A stretch of DNA of 64,000 nucleotides, from assembly GCA_947488615.1 (NCBI GenBank), contig CANKZU010000007.1, positions 1 to 64,000 on the forward strand, written 5' to 3'. The DNA comes from an uncultured Aurantimonas sp. (GTDB lineage: Bacteria; Pseudomonadota; Alphaproteobacteria; Rhizobiales; Rhizobiaceae). The translations under genes were made by a program, and so were the position numbers. Each line of letters begins with the position of its first letter. Position 1 is the stretch's first letter. The notes beneath the pieces were generated by a model, which saw only the letters and a program-made list of their open reading frames with translations, was not told the DNA's origin and did no database searches. This document shows, one piece after another, positions 1 through 9,865 of the stretch.

Positions 1-275
1 TTTCTCTTCATCTGTCCGTCCTTCAATCAAGGGCCGGACTCTAATCTCAGATGGAGGAAAAACTCAGTGGCAGGTCAAAAACGCCCGTGATACGAGCGCA
101 TTTCATATTCGCATCTTTCCAAGACTTGAAGTTTTCAAATCTTAATCTCTCTAACATTTCTTTCCCCGCAGACTATCGAAGCGAGCGTCCAGCCGCATCG
201 CATTGATAAGAGTCTAGACCACGACTGTAAACGCGAAGAGCTAAACGCGACTACGAATCCCTCCTGCGTCGCTCC
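1..275. other. Intergenic DNA with no gene recognised
   Basis: This stretch lies beyond the stop codon of the minus-strand MarR-type gene. It is more AT-rich than the genes that follow. I see no ORF with coding character, no tRNA-like element and no strong hairpin. It probably holds the 3' untranslated region of the operon and an upstream region of a gene outside the window. Confidence 0.5.
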
Positions 276-821
276 TCACAAACTCGCGGCCGTGCGCGCC
301 GCCTGGTCGTAATGCCCCGACAGCACCCGCATCAGCCGGGCGACGCTCGACATCGCCTCGGGCGAGATGCCCAGATCCTGGGCGCCGGCGACGAGAAGGC
401 GTTCGCGCAGATCCTTGTAGCGGCGGCAGGCAGCTTCCCCCCGTGCCGTCACCGAGATCAGCCGTTCCTTGCCGGATTTTTCGCGCGAGACGAGGCCGCG
501 GGCCTCGAGCTTCCTGATCGCGTAGGTGGCCAGATGCGTGTCCTCGATGCCGAGCACGAGGCAGATGTCGGCGAGGCGCTTGGCCCTGCCGCGATGGGTG
601 ACCGAGTGCAGGACATTGACCTCGGTTGCCGTCAGGCCCGGTTCGCCCGCCGCCGTCATGCAGCGGATCATCCAGCGATCGAAGGCGTGGCCGACGAGGT
701 TCAGGCCGAACTCGACCTCCGACAGCGCCGGCAGCGCGCCATCGGCCAGATGCGCTGCCGAGACGATCGGACCGAGGCCGTCTGCGGCCGTCGCGGGTGC
801 CTTCGGATCGTTCGTCGCCAT
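276..821 (-). CDS. MarR-family winged-helix transcriptional regulator
   Basis: A 181-residue protein with a winged helix-turn-helix core at about residues 60-120 (a LTATEVNVLHSV helix, then LADICLVLGIEDTHLATYAIRKLEARGLV as recognition helix and wing). This fits MarR-type regulators, which bind palindromes as dimers and respond to small ligands. The N-terminal 35 residues are low-complexity. It is the last gene of the dctPQM operon, starting 2 bases after the dctM stop, so it is probably co-transcribed with the transporter. Inference: it controls the divergent transporter/5-oxoprolinase promoter region, where a perfect palindrome lies. The family call is firm; the ligand is unknown. Confidence 0.8.
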   Translation of the reverse strand: MATNDPKAPATAADGLGPIVSAAHLADGALPALSEVEFGLNLVGHAFDRWMIRCMTAAGEPGLTATEVNVLHSVTHRGRAKRLADICLVLGIEDTHLATYAIRKLEARGLVSREKSGKERLISVTARGEAACRRYKDLRERLLVAGAQDLGISPEAMSSVARLMRVLSGHYDQAARTAASL

Positions 822-823
822 CC

Positions 824-2131
824 TCAGCCTCCCGAAAACATCGTGCGCGGCAGAAACAGGGCGAGGTCGGGAAACAGCGCCAAAAGCACGACCATCAGCG
901 CCAGCAGGCCGAAGAACGGCGCCGTCGCCGCCGCGATCTTGAAGATGTTTTGCCCCGTCAGGCCCTGGATGACGAAGAGGTTGAAGCCGACCGGCGGGGT
1001 GATCTGCGCCATTTCCACGACGATGACGAGATAGATGCCGAACCAGACGAGGTCGAAGCCGGCCTGGGTGACCAGCGGCATGATCACCGAGGTGGTCAGG
1101 ACGACCATCGAAATGCCGTCGAGAAAGCAGCCGAGCACCATGAAGAACAGCGTCAGCGCGGCGAGAAGGGCAAAGGGCGACAGCTCCAGCGAGCCGATCC
1201 AGCTCGCCAGTTCGCGCGGCAGGCCGGTGAAGCCCATGGCCGTCGTCACCACCGCCGCGCCGGCGAGGATGAAGGCGATCATCGCCGAGACTCGCGTCGC
1301 CGCCATCAGCCCGTCGCGGAACGTCGGCCAGGTCAGCGCGCCTTGCGTGGCGGTGATGACCAGCGCCAGGACGACGCCGATGACGGCGGCCTCCGTCGGC
1401 GAGGCGATGCCGCCATAGATCGAGCCGATGACCCCGGCGATGAGCAGGATGGTCGGCAGGATGCGGCGGAACGAGCGAAAGGCGCTTTCGGTGACGATGA
1501 CGTCGGCGTTTTGCGGCATCAGCGAGGGTTTCAGCGTCGCGGCCAGCGCCACATAGCCCATGAACATCAGCCCGAGCAGGACGCCCGGAACGATGCCGGC
1601 GATGAACAGCCGGGCGATCGATTCCTCCACCGCCGCGCCATAGACGATGAGGATGATCGACGGCGGGATCAACAGCCCCAGCGTACCGGCGCCGGCCAGC
1701 GAGCCGACGGCGATCGTCTCGTCATAGCCGCGCTCCTTCAGTTCGGGCAGCGAGATCTTGCCGATGGTCTGGGTAGTGGCGGCGGAGGAGCCGGAAACGG
1801 CGGCGAAGATCGCGCAGCCAACGACATTGACGTGGATCAGGCGGCCGGGCAGCCGGCGCATCAACGGCGCGAGCCCGGCAAACATGTCCTCCGACAGCTT
1901 GGAGCGGAACAGGATCTCGCCCATCCAGATGAACATCGGCAGGGCGGTCAGGTCCCAGGAGATCGAGGCCGACCAGATCGAGGTGGCGAGAATTTGCGCG
2001 TCGGGCAGCACCGGCCGCGTCATCAGCGCGGCCAGCGCCGTGAGAACCAGCGCCAGCGCGACCCAAAGGCCCGAGGCGAGGGCCCCGAACAGAACGACAA
2101 GTAAGAGGATGGAGACCTCAAAGAGACCCAT
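824..2131 (-). CDS. dctM: TRAP transporter large permease subunit (DctM family)
   Basis: A 435-residue, very hydrophobic protein with about 12 predicted membrane helices, the usual size for DctM. It contains typical family stretches (LFRSKLSEDMFAGLAPLMRR, VSGSSAATTQTIG, GSLAGAGTLGLLIPPS, TPPVGFNLFVIQGLT). In TRAP systems this subunit forms the sodium-coupled path for the substrate delivered by the periplasmic DctP protein. Its start overlaps the dctQ stop by one base (TGATG on the minus strand), indicating translational coupling. The substrate cannot be read from this subunit; the neighbouring 5-oxoprolinase suggests pyroglutamate or a related cyclic amide. Confidence 0.93.
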   Translation of the reverse strand: MGLFEVSILLLVVLFGALASGLWVALALVLTALAALMTRPVLPDAQILATSIWSASISWDLTALPMFIWMGEILFRSKLSEDMFAGLAPLMRRLPGRLIHVNVVGCAIFAAVSGSSAATTQTIGKISLPELKERGYDETIAVGSLAGAGTLGLLIPPSIILIVYGAAVEESIARLFIAGIVPGVLLGLMFMGYVALAATLKPSLMPQNADVIVTESAFRSFRRILPTILLIAGVIGSIYGGIASPTEAAVIGVVLALVITATQGALTWPTFRDGLMAATRVSAMIAFILAGAAVVTTAMGFTGLPRELASWIGSLELSPFALLAALTLFFMVLGCFLDGISMVVLTTSVIMPLVTQAGFDLVWFGIYLVIVVEMAQITPPVGFNLFVIQGLTGQNIFKIAAATAPFFGLLALMVVLLALFPDLALFLPRTMFSGG

Positions 2132-2667
2132 CAGAGCCCGCCCCCGCTGCCGGCGATGCGGTCTTGCCCGGTAAAGGCGAGCGCCGCCTCGTCGATAAGC
2201 GCGATGGTGAAGACGGCAAGGCCGAGGGCGAGCACGGCCTGGGGCAGCGCTGTCGGAATTGCGATCATGCCGTAGGACAAGTCGTTGAACTCGAGGCTCT
2301 TCAGGGCGAGCGCGCCGGTCGCATAGGTGCCGAAGCCGGCGACGCCGGCGCCGAGAAGCGCGACCAGGCCGTCGACGATCTGGCGGACGCGATCCGGCAG
2401 CCGCGCGGTGACGAGGTCGACACGGATATGGACGTTCTTCGCCAGCGTGTCGGCCAAGGCGAGGAAGGTCGCGCCAGCCAGGAGGAATCCGGCGATCTCG
2501 GCGAGCGACGGCACGATGAAGCGGGTCGGGGTGAGGCCGGCGAAGACGAGCGCATAATCGAGAAGGCGGGCGCCGATCTGCAGCGCGACGAGGACCGCGA
2601 TCGCGACGAGGCAGAGCGCGGCGAGGGCGCCGGCCAGGGTATAGAGCGTATCGAGGGTTCGGCGCAT
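2131..2667 (-). CDS. dctQ: TRAP transporter small permease subunit (DctQ family)
   Basis: A 178-residue membrane protein with four hydrophobic segments, the normal DctQ architecture. The pattern FLLAGATFLALADTLAKNVHIRVDLV in the second segment is characteristic. DctQ acts with DctM as the membrane part of the tripartite transporter. The ATG at 2667 has a clear GAGGAG ribosome-binding site. The gene lies between dctP and dctM; a 70-base gap with a GC-rich hairpin separates it from dctP. Confidence 0.9.
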   Translation of the reverse strand: MRRTLDTLYTLAGALAALCLVAIAVLVALQIGARLLDYALVFAGLTPTRFIVPSLAEIAGFLLAGATFLALADTLAKNVHIRVDLVTARLPDRVRQIVDGLVALLGAGVAGFGTYATGALALKSLEFNDLSYGMIAIPTALPQAVLALGLAVFTIALIDEAALAFTGQDRIAGSGGGL

Positions 2668-2698
2668 CGACGCTCCTCGGGAGGGCTTAGGGAGGATC

Positions 2699-2726
2699 GG
2701 GCGGCCGTCCGTCGCGGCAGCCGCCC
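2699..2726 (-). promoter_or_regulatory. Intercistronic hairpin between dctP and dctQ
   Basis: GGGCGGC at 2699-2705 pairs perfectly with GCCGCCC at 2720-2726. It lies just after the dctP stop codon and before dctQ. Hairpins at this place in transporter operons commonly act as RNA stabilisers or partial terminators, giving more binding protein than permease. That role is inferred here. Confidence 0.4.
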
Positions 2727-2737
2727 GGCTTGGCGGC

Positions 2738-3709
2738 TTACTGCCCGTAGGCCTTCAGCAGCTCTTCGCCCTCGGCGCCGGCACTGGCTTTCCACGCCTC
2801 GGTCATCGTCTTGCCGATGTCCTTGAAGCCGCTGTTCAATTCCTCCGACGGCTCGGAGACGGTGATGCCGTTGTCCTTCAGCGTCTGGGTAGCGCTTTTG
2901 GTTTCTTCCTCGGACGCTTCCCAACCGCGCGTTTCGGCGGCGGCGGCGGCCTCGGTGATCGCGGTCTGCGCCTCGGCCGGAAGTGCGTCGAAGGCGGCCT
3001 GGTTGACGATCACCATATTACGCGGCAGCCAGGCGTTGAGGGTGTAATAGTTCGACAGGAAGTCCCAGGCCTTGGAATCGACGCCGGTCGACGGCGACGT
3101 CATCATCGCCTCGACCCGGCCGGTGGAAAACGCGGTGGGAATGTCCGAGACCTCGATCTGGGTCGGCACCATGCCGGCACCCTTGGCGATCTCCTCGGTC
3201 GACTTGTTGTAGGCGCGGAACGTCTTGCCGCTGAGGTCGGCAACGGAGTTCACGTCATCCTTGGTGTAGAGGCCCTGCGGCGGCCAGGGCACCGAGAACA
3301 ACAGCTTCAGGCCTTCCTTGGCGAGCGCTTTCTCCATCATCGGCTTCTGCGCGTCGTAGAGCCGCTTGGCGTCCTCATAGCTCGTCGCCAGGAACGGTAC
3401 GGCATCGGCGCCGTAGATCGGGTTTTCGTTTTCCAGCCGCGAAACCAGAAGCTCGCCGATCGGCACGATGCCGTCGCGGACGGAGTTCTTGATGTCCGGA
3501 TGCTTGATCAGCGACTGGTTCGGATGCAGCGTGATCGCCACTGCCTCGCCGGCCTTTTCGTTCACGTCGGCGACGAAGGTCGCGATGTTCTGCTCGTGGA
3601 AATTCCCCTCGGCATAGGGGGTCGGCATGTCCCAGGCCGTCTGGGCCAGGGCGGAAGCGGGCAGTGCCAGCGTGGCGGCGAAGAAAACGGCGTTCGGCAG
3701 GTGTTTCAT
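2738..3709 (-). CDS. dctP: TRAP transporter periplasmic substrate-binding protein (DctP family)
   Basis: A 323-residue protein starting at the ATG at 3709, which follows AGGAGACCCCG and leads straight into a signal peptide (MKHLPNAVFFAATLALPASALAQ). An ATG further upstream would add 22 residues without signal character. The mature part has DctP features: the FRAYNKSTEE region corresponds to the family's substrate-carboxylate-binding segment (usually with an Arg), and ISDIPTAFSTGRVEAMM-like sequence follows. It captures a carboxylate substrate in the periplasm and delivers it to DctQM. First gene of the dctPQM-marR operon and divergent from the 5-oxoprolinase gene. Pyroglutamate is the inferred ligand, since pyroglutamate-binding DctP proteins are known from Bordetella. 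Confidence 0.92.
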   Translation of the reverse strand: MKHLPNAVFFAATLALPASALAQTAWDMPTPYAEGNFHEQNIATFVADVNEKAGEAVAITLHPNQSLIKHPDIKNSVRDGIVPIGELLVSRLENENPIYGADAVPFLATSYEDAKRLYDAQKPMMEKALAKEGLKLLFSVPWPPQGLYTKDDVNSVADLSGKTFRAYNKSTEEIAKGAGMVPTQIEVSDIPTAFSTGRVEAMMTSPSTGVDSKAWDFLSNYYTLNAWLPRNMVIVNQAAFDALPAEAQTAITEAAAAAETRGWEASEEETKSATQTLKDNGITVSEPSEELNSGFKDIGKTMTEAWKASAGAEGEELLKAYGQ

Positions 3710-3781
3710 CGGGGTCTCCTCATCCCAGTTGTCCGGTCGAAGAGTTCCACGAAAATTGCGTTGCGTCAAACACACTGATAA

Positions 3782-3804
3782 TATGTCGATAAATTATCGA
3801 TATA
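3782..3804. promoter_or_regulatory. Palindromic operator candidate in the dctP/hyuAB divergent region
   Basis: TCGATAA-A-TTATCGA at 3786-3800 is a perfect 7-1-7 inverted repeat. Near-matching flanks extend the symmetry to about 3782-3804. It lies between two divergent genes, 28 bases upstream of the chosen oxoprolinase start and 77 upstream of dctP. Size and symmetry suit a MarR- or GntR-type dimer. The MarR-type protein encoded at 276-821 is the obvious candidate to bind here. Confidence 0.55.
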
Positions 3805-3831
3805 GATCAAATTTTGAGCGGAGTGCCGAAA

Positions 3832-6800
3832 ATGCAGGCAGCACCAGACGGCAAGAACGGCAAATGGGACTTCTGGATTGATCGCGGCGGCACCTTCACT
3901 GACGTCATCGGCCGCGATCCGCAGGGCCGGTTGCACCCCAAGAAGCTCCTCTCCGACAATCCCGGCGTCTATGACGACGCCGCGCTGGAAGGCATCCGCG
4001 ACCTCCTCGGCATCGAAACCGGCGCGGTAATTGCGTCGGACCGGGTCGGCACGGTGCGCATGGGCACGACCGTCGCGACCAACGCGCTGCTCGAACGCAA
4101 GGGCGACCGCACGCTGCTGTTGATCACCGAGGGCTTTCGCGACGCGCTCAGGATCGCCTATCAGGCGCGGCCGGACATCTTCGCCAAGGAGATCATCCTG
4201 CCCGAACAGATCTACGAGCGGGTCGCGGAAGCGCCGGAGCGGGTGCTCGCCGACGGCACGGTCGAGCGCGAGCTGGACGAGGCGGCGGTGCGCGCCGCGC
4301 TCGACAACGCGCGGGCCGACGGCATCGAGGCGGTCGCCATCGTCTTCATGCACTCCTGGCACTATCCGGACCATGAGCGGCGTGCCAAACAATTGGCCGA
4401 GGCGGCGGGCTTCACGCAGATTTCCGTCAGTCACGAGGTCTCGCCGCTGGTCAAGATCGTCGGGCGCGGCGACACCACGGTGGTCGACGCCTATCTGACG
4501 CCGATCCTGTCGCGCTACGTCTCCCGTGTCGCCAAGGCGCTTGGCGCCAATGCGGACGACGCGAGTGCGCCGTCGCTGCAATTCATGATGTCGTCAGGCG
4601 GGCTCACCGCCGCCGATCTCTTTCAGGGCAAGGACGCGATCCTTTCGGGTCCCGCCGGCGGCGTCGTCGGCATGGCCGAGACCGCAAAGCTCGCCGGCCA
4701 CGAGGCGGTCATCGGCTTCGACATGGGTGGGACGTCGACCGACGTCACCCATTACGCCGGCGCCTACGAGAGGGCGCTCGATTCGGAGGTTGCGGGGGTG
4801 CGTATCCGCGCGCCGATGATGCGCATTCACACGGTGGCGGCGGGCGGCGGCTCGATCCTTCATCTCGACCAGGGTCGCTTCCAGGTCGGCCCGGATTCGG
4901 CCGGCGCCAATCCCGGCCCCACCGCCTATGGCAAGGGCGGGCCGCTCACCGTCACCGACGCCAACGTCATGGTCGGCAAGCTGAAGCCCGAATTGTTTCC
5001 GGCCGTGTTCGGCCCCGGCCAGGACCAGCCGCTCGATGCCGGCATTGTCGCGGAGAAGTTTGAAGCGCTTGCCGCCGGGATCGGCGACGGCCGCGACGCA
5101 AGGCAGGTGGCAGAAGGCTTCCTGACCATCGCCGTCGAGAACATGGCCAACGCCGTCAAGAAAATCTCGGTCCAGCGCGGCTACGATGTCTCGCGCTATC
5201 TCTTGAATTCCTTCGGCGGCGCCGGCGGCCAGCACGCCTGTCTCGTCGCCGACGCGCTGGCGATGGAAAAGGTGCTGATCCATCCGATGTCCGGCCTCCT
5301 GTCGGCCTATGGCATCGGCCTCTCGTCGCTATTCTCGTCCAGGAGCCGGGCGCTGGTCGCGCCGCTCGAAGTTGCCGCCAAAGCCGAGATCGACGGGCTC
5401 GCGGAGGATCTGTCGGCACAGGTCGCGGCGGAACTTGGCGCGCAGGGCGTCGCGCAAGACGCCATCGACCGCACGATCCTTCTCCAGCTGCGCTATGATG
5501 GCACCGACACGACGCTGCCCGTTCCCTATGACGGCGATCTCGCCGCCGCCAGGACCGGCTTCGAGGCGGCGCACAAGGCGCAGTTCGGCTTCGTCTATGA
5601 GGAGCGGCCGATCGTTGTCGAGAACGTCTCGGTCGAGGGCGCGGAACATCGCGACGACGACAACGGCAGAGATGTCGGCGCGGTCGAGCGCTATGACGCC
5701 GAGCCCGGCGAAACAGGCCGCTTCTTTACCGGCGGCACCGAGCGCGCGGCTGGTCTCTATCGCCGCGAGAATCTGAAGCCCGGCGCGCGGATCAAGGGGC
5801 CGGCGCTGATCGTCGAGCCGAACCAGACGATTGTCGTCGAACCCGGCTGGTCGGCGGAGATCACCGCGCGCGACGACGTGATGCTGACGCGGACCGAGAA
5901 GAAGCCGCGCCATGCGGCACTCGGAACCGCCCGGACCGGGGAAGGCGAAACCGGCGAGGGCGCTGATCCGGTGCTGCTCGAGGTGTTCAATAATCTCTTC
6001 ATGTCGATCGCCGAGCAGATGGGCGTGACGCTGCAGAACACCGCCTCATCGGTCAACATCAAGGAGCGGCTCGACTTCTCCTGCGCGGTCTTCGATGCAG
6101 CCGGGGCGCTGGTCGCCAACGCGCCGCATATGCCGGTGCATCTCGGCTCCATGGACCGTTCGGTCGGCACGATCATCGCCCAGAACCAGGGCGCGATCCG
6201 CCCCGGCGACGTCTTCGCCCTCAACGCGCCCTACAATGGCGGCACGCATCTGCCGGACATCACCGTGGTCACGCCGGTGTTCGAGCAAGAGGCGTCGAGT
6301 GCCGAAGGCACGAGCGGGAACGAGAAGAACCAGGCGTCGAGTGCCGAAGGCACGAGGGGGAAGTCAGGAAAAATCCTGTTCTACGTCGCCTCGCGCGGCC
6401 ACCACGCCGATGTCGGCGGTATCGCGCCGGGCTCGATGACGCCGCGGGCGACGAAGGTCGACGAGGAAGGTGTCCTCATCGACAATCTGAAGCTCGTCGA
6501 CGGCGGGGCGTTCCAGGAGGATGAGCTGCGCCGGGTGCTGACCGACCATCCCTATCCGGCCCGCAACCCCGAGCAGAACATCGCCGATCTCAAGGCGCAG
6601 ATCGCCGCCAACGAGAAGGGCGTCGCCGAACTCAGGAAAATGGTGGAGACCTTCGGCCTCGATACGGCGCGCGCCTATATGGGCTTCGTCCAGGACAACG
6701 CGGCGGAAGCCGTGCGCCAGATGATCGACGGGCTCGACAACTGTTCCTACGACTACCCGACGGATTCCGGCCAGGTGATCCAGGTGAGAATCAGCGTCGA

Positions 6801-7578
6801 CAAGGCCGCGCGCGAGGCCACCGTCGACTTCACCGGTACGTCGGACATGATGGCCAACAATTTCAACGCGCCGGAGCCGGTGACCCGCGCAGCGGTGCTT
6901 TATGTCTTCCGGGTGATGGTCGAAAAGCCGATCCCGATGAACGCCGGCTGCCTCAGGCCGGTGAAGATCGTCGTGCCGGATGGCTCGATGCTCAAACCCC
7001 GCTATCCGGCCGCCGTGGTCGCCGGCAATGTCGAGACCTCGCAGCACGTCACCAACGCCCTGTTCGGCGCCTTCGGGGCGCTGTCGAACTCGGAAGGCAC
7101 GATGAACAATCTGACCTTCGGCGACGACCGCTATCAGTATTACGAGACGATCTGCTCTGGCTCGCCGGCCGGCCGCATGAATGACGGGCGGAGTTTTGCC
7201 GGCACCGCCGGCGTCCATGTCCACATGACCAATTCCCGCCTGACCGACCCGGAAATTCTCGAGATGCGCTATCCGGTGGTGCTGGAGGATTTTCACATCC
7301 GCGCGGGCTCGGGCGGCGCCGGCGCGAAGCGCGGCGGCGATGGTACGCGGCGCACCATCCGTTTCCTTCAGACGATGGACTGCGCCATCCTCTCCTCGCA
7401 CCGCACCCAGCCGCCGAAGGGCATTGCCGGAGGCGGCGACGGCGAGATGGGCCGCACCGAGGTGCGCCGCAACGACGGCCGTGTCGAGACGCTGCAAGGC
7501 TGCGACCAGACCGTGCTCGAAGCCGGCGAGGCGGTGATCGTCACCACCCCGACACCGGGCGGATACGGTGCTGCCTGA
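3832..7578 (+). CDS. 5-oxoprolinase / hydantoinase, HyuA-HyuB single chain
   Basis: A 1248-residue protein combining a HyuA-type ATP-binding half ([16 protein letters not shown] at the N-terminus, [12 protein letters not shown] near residue 303, the catalytic-type segment [19 protein letters not shown]) and a HyuB half from about residue 713 ([14 protein letters not shown]). This length and order match ATP-dependent 5-oxoprolinases, which open 5-oxo-L-proline to glutamate; N-methylhydantoinase activity is the alternative. The ATG at 3832 has GGAG nine bases upstream and is preferred to a TTG at 3814. Residues about 819-845 of the HyuB half contain a two-copy repeat insertion that interrupts the usual VVTPVF...[13 protein letters not shown] segment. 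Divergent from the TRAP operon. Confidence 0.9.
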   Translation: MQAAPDGKNGKWDFWIDRGGTFTDVIGRDPQGRLHPKKLLSDNPGVYDDAALEGIRDLLGIETGAVIASDRVGTVRMGTTVATNALLERKGDRTLLLITEGFRDALRIAYQARPDIFAKEIILPEQIYERVAEAPERVLADGTVERELDEAAVRAALDNARADGIEAVAIVFMHSWHYPDHERRAKQLAEAAGFTQISVSHEVSPLVKIVGRGDTTVVDAYLTPILSRYVSRVAKALGANADDASAPSLQFMMSSGGLTAADLFQGKDAILSGPAGGVVGMAETAKLAGHEAVIGFDMGGTSTDVTHYAGAYERALDSEVAGVRIRAPMMRIHTVAAGGGSILHLDQGRFQVGPDSAGANPGPTAYGKGGPLTVTDANVMVGKLKPELFPAVFGPGQDQPLDAGIVAEKFEALAAGIGDGRDARQVAEGFLTIAVENMANAVKKISVQRGYDVSRYLLNSFGGAGGQHACLVADALAMEKVLIHPMSGLLSAYGIGLSSLFSSRSRALVAPLEVAAKAEIDGLAEDLSAQVAAELGAQGVAQDAIDRTILLQLRYDGTDTTLPVPYDGDLAAARTGFEAAHKAQFGFVYEERPIVVENVSVEGAEHRDDDNGRDVGAVERYDAEPGETGRFFTGGTERAAGLYRRENLKPGARIKGPALIVEPNQTIVVEPGWSAEITARDDVMLTRTEKKPRHAALGTARTGEGETGEGADPVLLEVFNNLFMSIAEQMGVTLQNTASSVNIKERLDFSCAVFDAAGALVANAPHMPVHLGSMDRSVGTIIAQNQGAIRPGDVFALNAPYNGGTHLPDITVVTPVFEQEASSAEGTSGNEKNQASSAEGTRGKSGKILFYVASRGHHADVGGIAPGSMTPRATKVDEEGVLIDNLKLVDGGAFQEDELRRVLTDHPYPARNPEQNIADLKAQIAANEKGVAELRKMVETFGLDTARAYMGFVQDNAAEAVRQMIDGLDNCSYDYPTDSGQVIQVRISVDKAAREATVDFTGTSDMMANNFNAPEPVTRAAVLYVFRVMVEKPIPMNAGCLRPVKIVVPDGSMLKPRYPAAVVAGNVETSQHVTNALFGAFGALSNSEGTMNNLTFGDDRYQYYETICSGSPAGRMNDGRSFAGTAGVHVHMTNSRLTDPEILEMRYPVVLEDFHIRAGSGGAGAKRGGDGTRRTIRFLQTMDCAILSSHRTQPPKGIAGGGDGEMGRTEVRRNDGRVETLQGCDQTVLEAGEAVIVTTPTPGGYGAA
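6292..6356. repeat. Two-copy palindrome-containing repeat inserted in frame in the oxoprolinase gene
   Basis: The 23-mer at 6292-6314 recurs identically at 6334-6356, 42 bases apart, so the reading frame is kept. Both copies encode ASSAEGT. Each copy contains the inverted repeat GTGCC-GAA-GGCAC. The repeat lies in a loop where related proteins pass directly from the VVTPVF strand to the [13 protein letters not shown] segment. This resembles a short palindromic repeat element tolerated inside a coding region. Confidence 0.75.
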
Positions 7579-7801
7579 CCGGCGCGCGTGCGGTGCGTCG
7601 ACATCCGTTGCACGGCTTATCGAATGCAGATCACGTGGAAGTGAAGTTTTAAGTTTTGACGTTTTATGGTGCGGGTATCCACAAGGAATAACTGATTGAT
7701 ATCAACGGATTAGCGAATGATTCGCCGGGCGTTGAGAGCCGACTCCTGAATCGTCACCCTCCGCATACGTCAGAATGCGCCTGTCCCCAAGGATCGAGTT
7801 T

Positions 7802-9748
7802 ATGCTCCGTAGGTTCTCTTTACCTGCCAAGGTTTCCATCATGGTCGTCGCCTGCCTGGCCGTGCTGACGGTTCTGTTTGGCGTCGCCAACGTGATTGTC
7901 CTGCGCGAAGACGGCGCGAGGCGAGCGGCGGAGCGCCAGGAAAGCAATATGCGGGTGGCATGGGAGGTTCTCGGCGCTTATGGCGATTCCTTCCGGCGGG
8001 ATGGTGACAGCTTTTATGTCGGCCAACAGCAGCTGAACGATTTCTCCGAGTCGGTCGACAAGATCAAGTCGCTGGTCGGTGGCACGGCGACCGTGTTCAT
8101 GGGCGACAAGCGGGTGACCACGAACGTCAAGAAGCCCGACGGCAGCCGGGCCGTAGGGACGGTGTTGGCGCGCGGTCCGGTCTATGACGCCCTCTTTGCG
8201 GATGGCCGGCCCTATCGTGGCAGGGCGGACATCCTCGGAACGCCGTTCTTCACGGCCTACGATCCGATCAAGGATGCCTCCGGCAAGACCATCGGTATTC
8301 TCTATGTCGGCATTCCCGAGGCGGAATTCTTCTCGTCCATCGATTCGCTGCAATACAAGCTGGCGGCGATTTCACTGGGCGCGGCGATCATCATCGGACT
8401 GTTCGTGCTTTGGATGTCGGGACGCTTGTTTGCGCCGTTGAAAGAACTGACCAGGACAATCGCCGCGGTTGCGGACGGCCGCACCGATCTGGTGGTTGTC
8501 GGGCTTGATCGCGAGGATGAGATCGGCCGGATGGCGACCTCGGTGGAACATCTGCGGCACGCCATGATCGAGCGCGAGCGTCTGGAGAGCGAGGCTGCGG
8601 CCTCGCGGATCGACCAGGAACAGGCGAAGCAGCGCCAGGCGGCGCTGGAAGAGGCCAAGGCCGAGGATCTGCGCGCCTTCGTCGGTGTGGTGGAGGTCGG
8701 CTTCGAGCGCTTGTCGGCGGGCGACCTGACGGTGCGCATGGCCGCGCCGGTGGCGGCGGAGTTCGAGCCGATCCGGGCGAAGTTCAACGCCAGCGTCGCC
8801 AGCCTGGAAGAGGCGATCGGCGGTGTCGTCATCTCGATCGCCTCGATCCGGTCGGGCTTGCAGGAGATCAACACGGCGTCGAACGATCTGGCGCAGCGCA
8901 CCGAGCAGCAGGCGGCGAACCTGGAAGAGACGGTGGCGGCGCTCGGCGAGGTGACGACGGCGGTGAACGAAACCGCCCAGGGCGCCGGCAAGGCGCAAAC
9001 GGCGGCCAGTGCCGCCTGCGGCAAGGCCGAAAAGGGCGGCGAGATCGTCGGCCAGGCGGTGGCGGCGATGAGCCAGATCGAGAAATCCTCCGAGCAGATC
9101 AACCAGATCATCGGGGTGATCGACGAGATCGCTTTCCAGACCAATCTGCTGGCCTTGAACGCGGGTGTCGAGGCGGCGCGGGCGGGCGAGGCCGGCAAGG
9201 GCTTTGCGGTGGTCGCGCAGGAAGTGCGGGGGCTGGCCCAGCGCTCGGCCGAGGCGGCCAAGGAGATCAAGACGCTGATCGCGACGTCGCGCAGCCAGGT
9301 GGAGAGCGGCGTCGAGCTGGTGACGGCCTCGGGCAAGTCGCTGGACGAGATCGTCGCGGAGGTGAGTGCGATGGCCGAGCTGATCGCGACGATCGCGGTG
9401 AGCGCCAAGGAGCAGGCGACGAGCTTGCGCGAGGTGTCGGGCGCGGCCGATCAAATGGACAAGGTGACGCAGCAGAACGCGGCGATGGTGGAAGAGGCGA
9501 CGGCGGCGAGCCAGACACTGACCAACGAGACCGAGGAACTGGCGAGCGCGATGGCGCAGTTCAAGACCGCCAGTTCGATGGGTGCCGGGCGGAGCCAGGC
9601 TTCGCGGTCGGGTGGCAACGCCGCCCCTGCCGCCAACCGGGCAAGGCCGGCCGCGCCGGCGCGGGGCGTGCCGCAGATGAAGACCACCGGCAGCGGCGGC
9701 GCCGCCCGGGCCGAACAGACCAACACCGACAGCTGGGAAGAGTTCTGA
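7802..9748 (+). CDS. Methyl-accepting chemotaxis protein
   Basis: A 648-residue chemoreceptor. TM1 lies at about residues 10-32, followed by a periplasmic sensor domain of about 150 residues that looks like a single Cache-type fold ([20 protein letters not shown] and [12 protein letters not shown] are typical), TM2 at about 188-208, a HAMP domain, and a signalling hairpin whose tip reads [20 protein letters not shown]. The C-terminus ends in WEEF after a flexible Ala/Pro-rich linker, resembling the aromatic pentapeptide that tethers CheR. I chose the ATG at 7802 because AAGGA precedes it by 8 bases; an ATG at 7775 lacks a ribosome-binding site. It probably signals to CheA/CheW encoded elsewhere; the ligand is unknown. 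Confidence 0.92.
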   Translation: MLRRFSLPAKVSIMVVACLAVLTVLFGVANVIVLREDGARRAAERQESNMRVAWEVLGAYGDSFRRDGDSFYVGQQQLNDFSESVDKIKSLVGGTATVFMGDKRVTTNVKKPDGSRAVGTVLARGPVYDALFADGRPYRGRADILGTPFFTAYDPIKDASGKTIGILYVGIPEAEFFSSIDSLQYKLAAISLGAAIIIGLFVLWMSGRLFAPLKELTRTIAAVADGRTDLVVVGLDREDEIGRMATSVEHLRHAMIERERLESEAAASRIDQEQAKQRQAALEEAKAEDLRAFVGVVEVGFERLSAGDLTVRMAAPVAAEFEPIRAKFNASVASLEEAIGGVVISIASIRSGLQEINTASNDLAQRTEQQAANLEETVAALGEVTTAVNETAQGAGKAQTAASAACGKAEKGGEIVGQAVAAMSQIEKSSEQINQIIGVIDEIAFQTNLLALNAGVEAARAGEAGKGFAVVAQEVRGLAQRSAEAAKEIKTLIATSRSQVESGVELVTASGKSLDEIVAEVSAMAELIATIAVSAKEQATSLREVSGAADQMDKVTQQNAAMVEEATAASQTLTNETEELASAMAQFKTASSMGAGRSQASRSGGNAAPAANRARPAAPARGVPQMKTTGSGGAARAEQTNTDSWEEF

Positions 9749-9794
9749 TCCCAGCCGGGACGACCCGGTCGGATCATCGATAAATTCGGTCGGT

Positions 9795-9830
9795 AGGGCC
9801 GGCGGGGACTTTAAACTCCTCGCCGGCCCT
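9795..9830 (+). terminator. Strong hairpin after the chemoreceptor gene
   Basis: AGGGCCGGCGGGG (9795-9807) pairs with CCTCGCCGGCCCT (9818-9830), 12 of 13 bases, around a 10-base AT-rich loop. It lies 47 bases beyond the chemoreceptor stop and before the ribosome-binding site of the next gene. No U-tract follows, so termination may be incomplete. Confidence 0.5.
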
Positions 9831-9865
9831 TCCATGTCCGCGGACGGACAACAAGGAGCGCGGTC

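Noticed and set aside
7696..7705. TTGATATCAA palindrome upstream of the chemoreceptor as an FNR-type site
   Set aside because: The two half-sites have no 4-base spacer, so it does not fit the Crp/Fnr site geometry; a 10-base palindrome alone is weak evidence.
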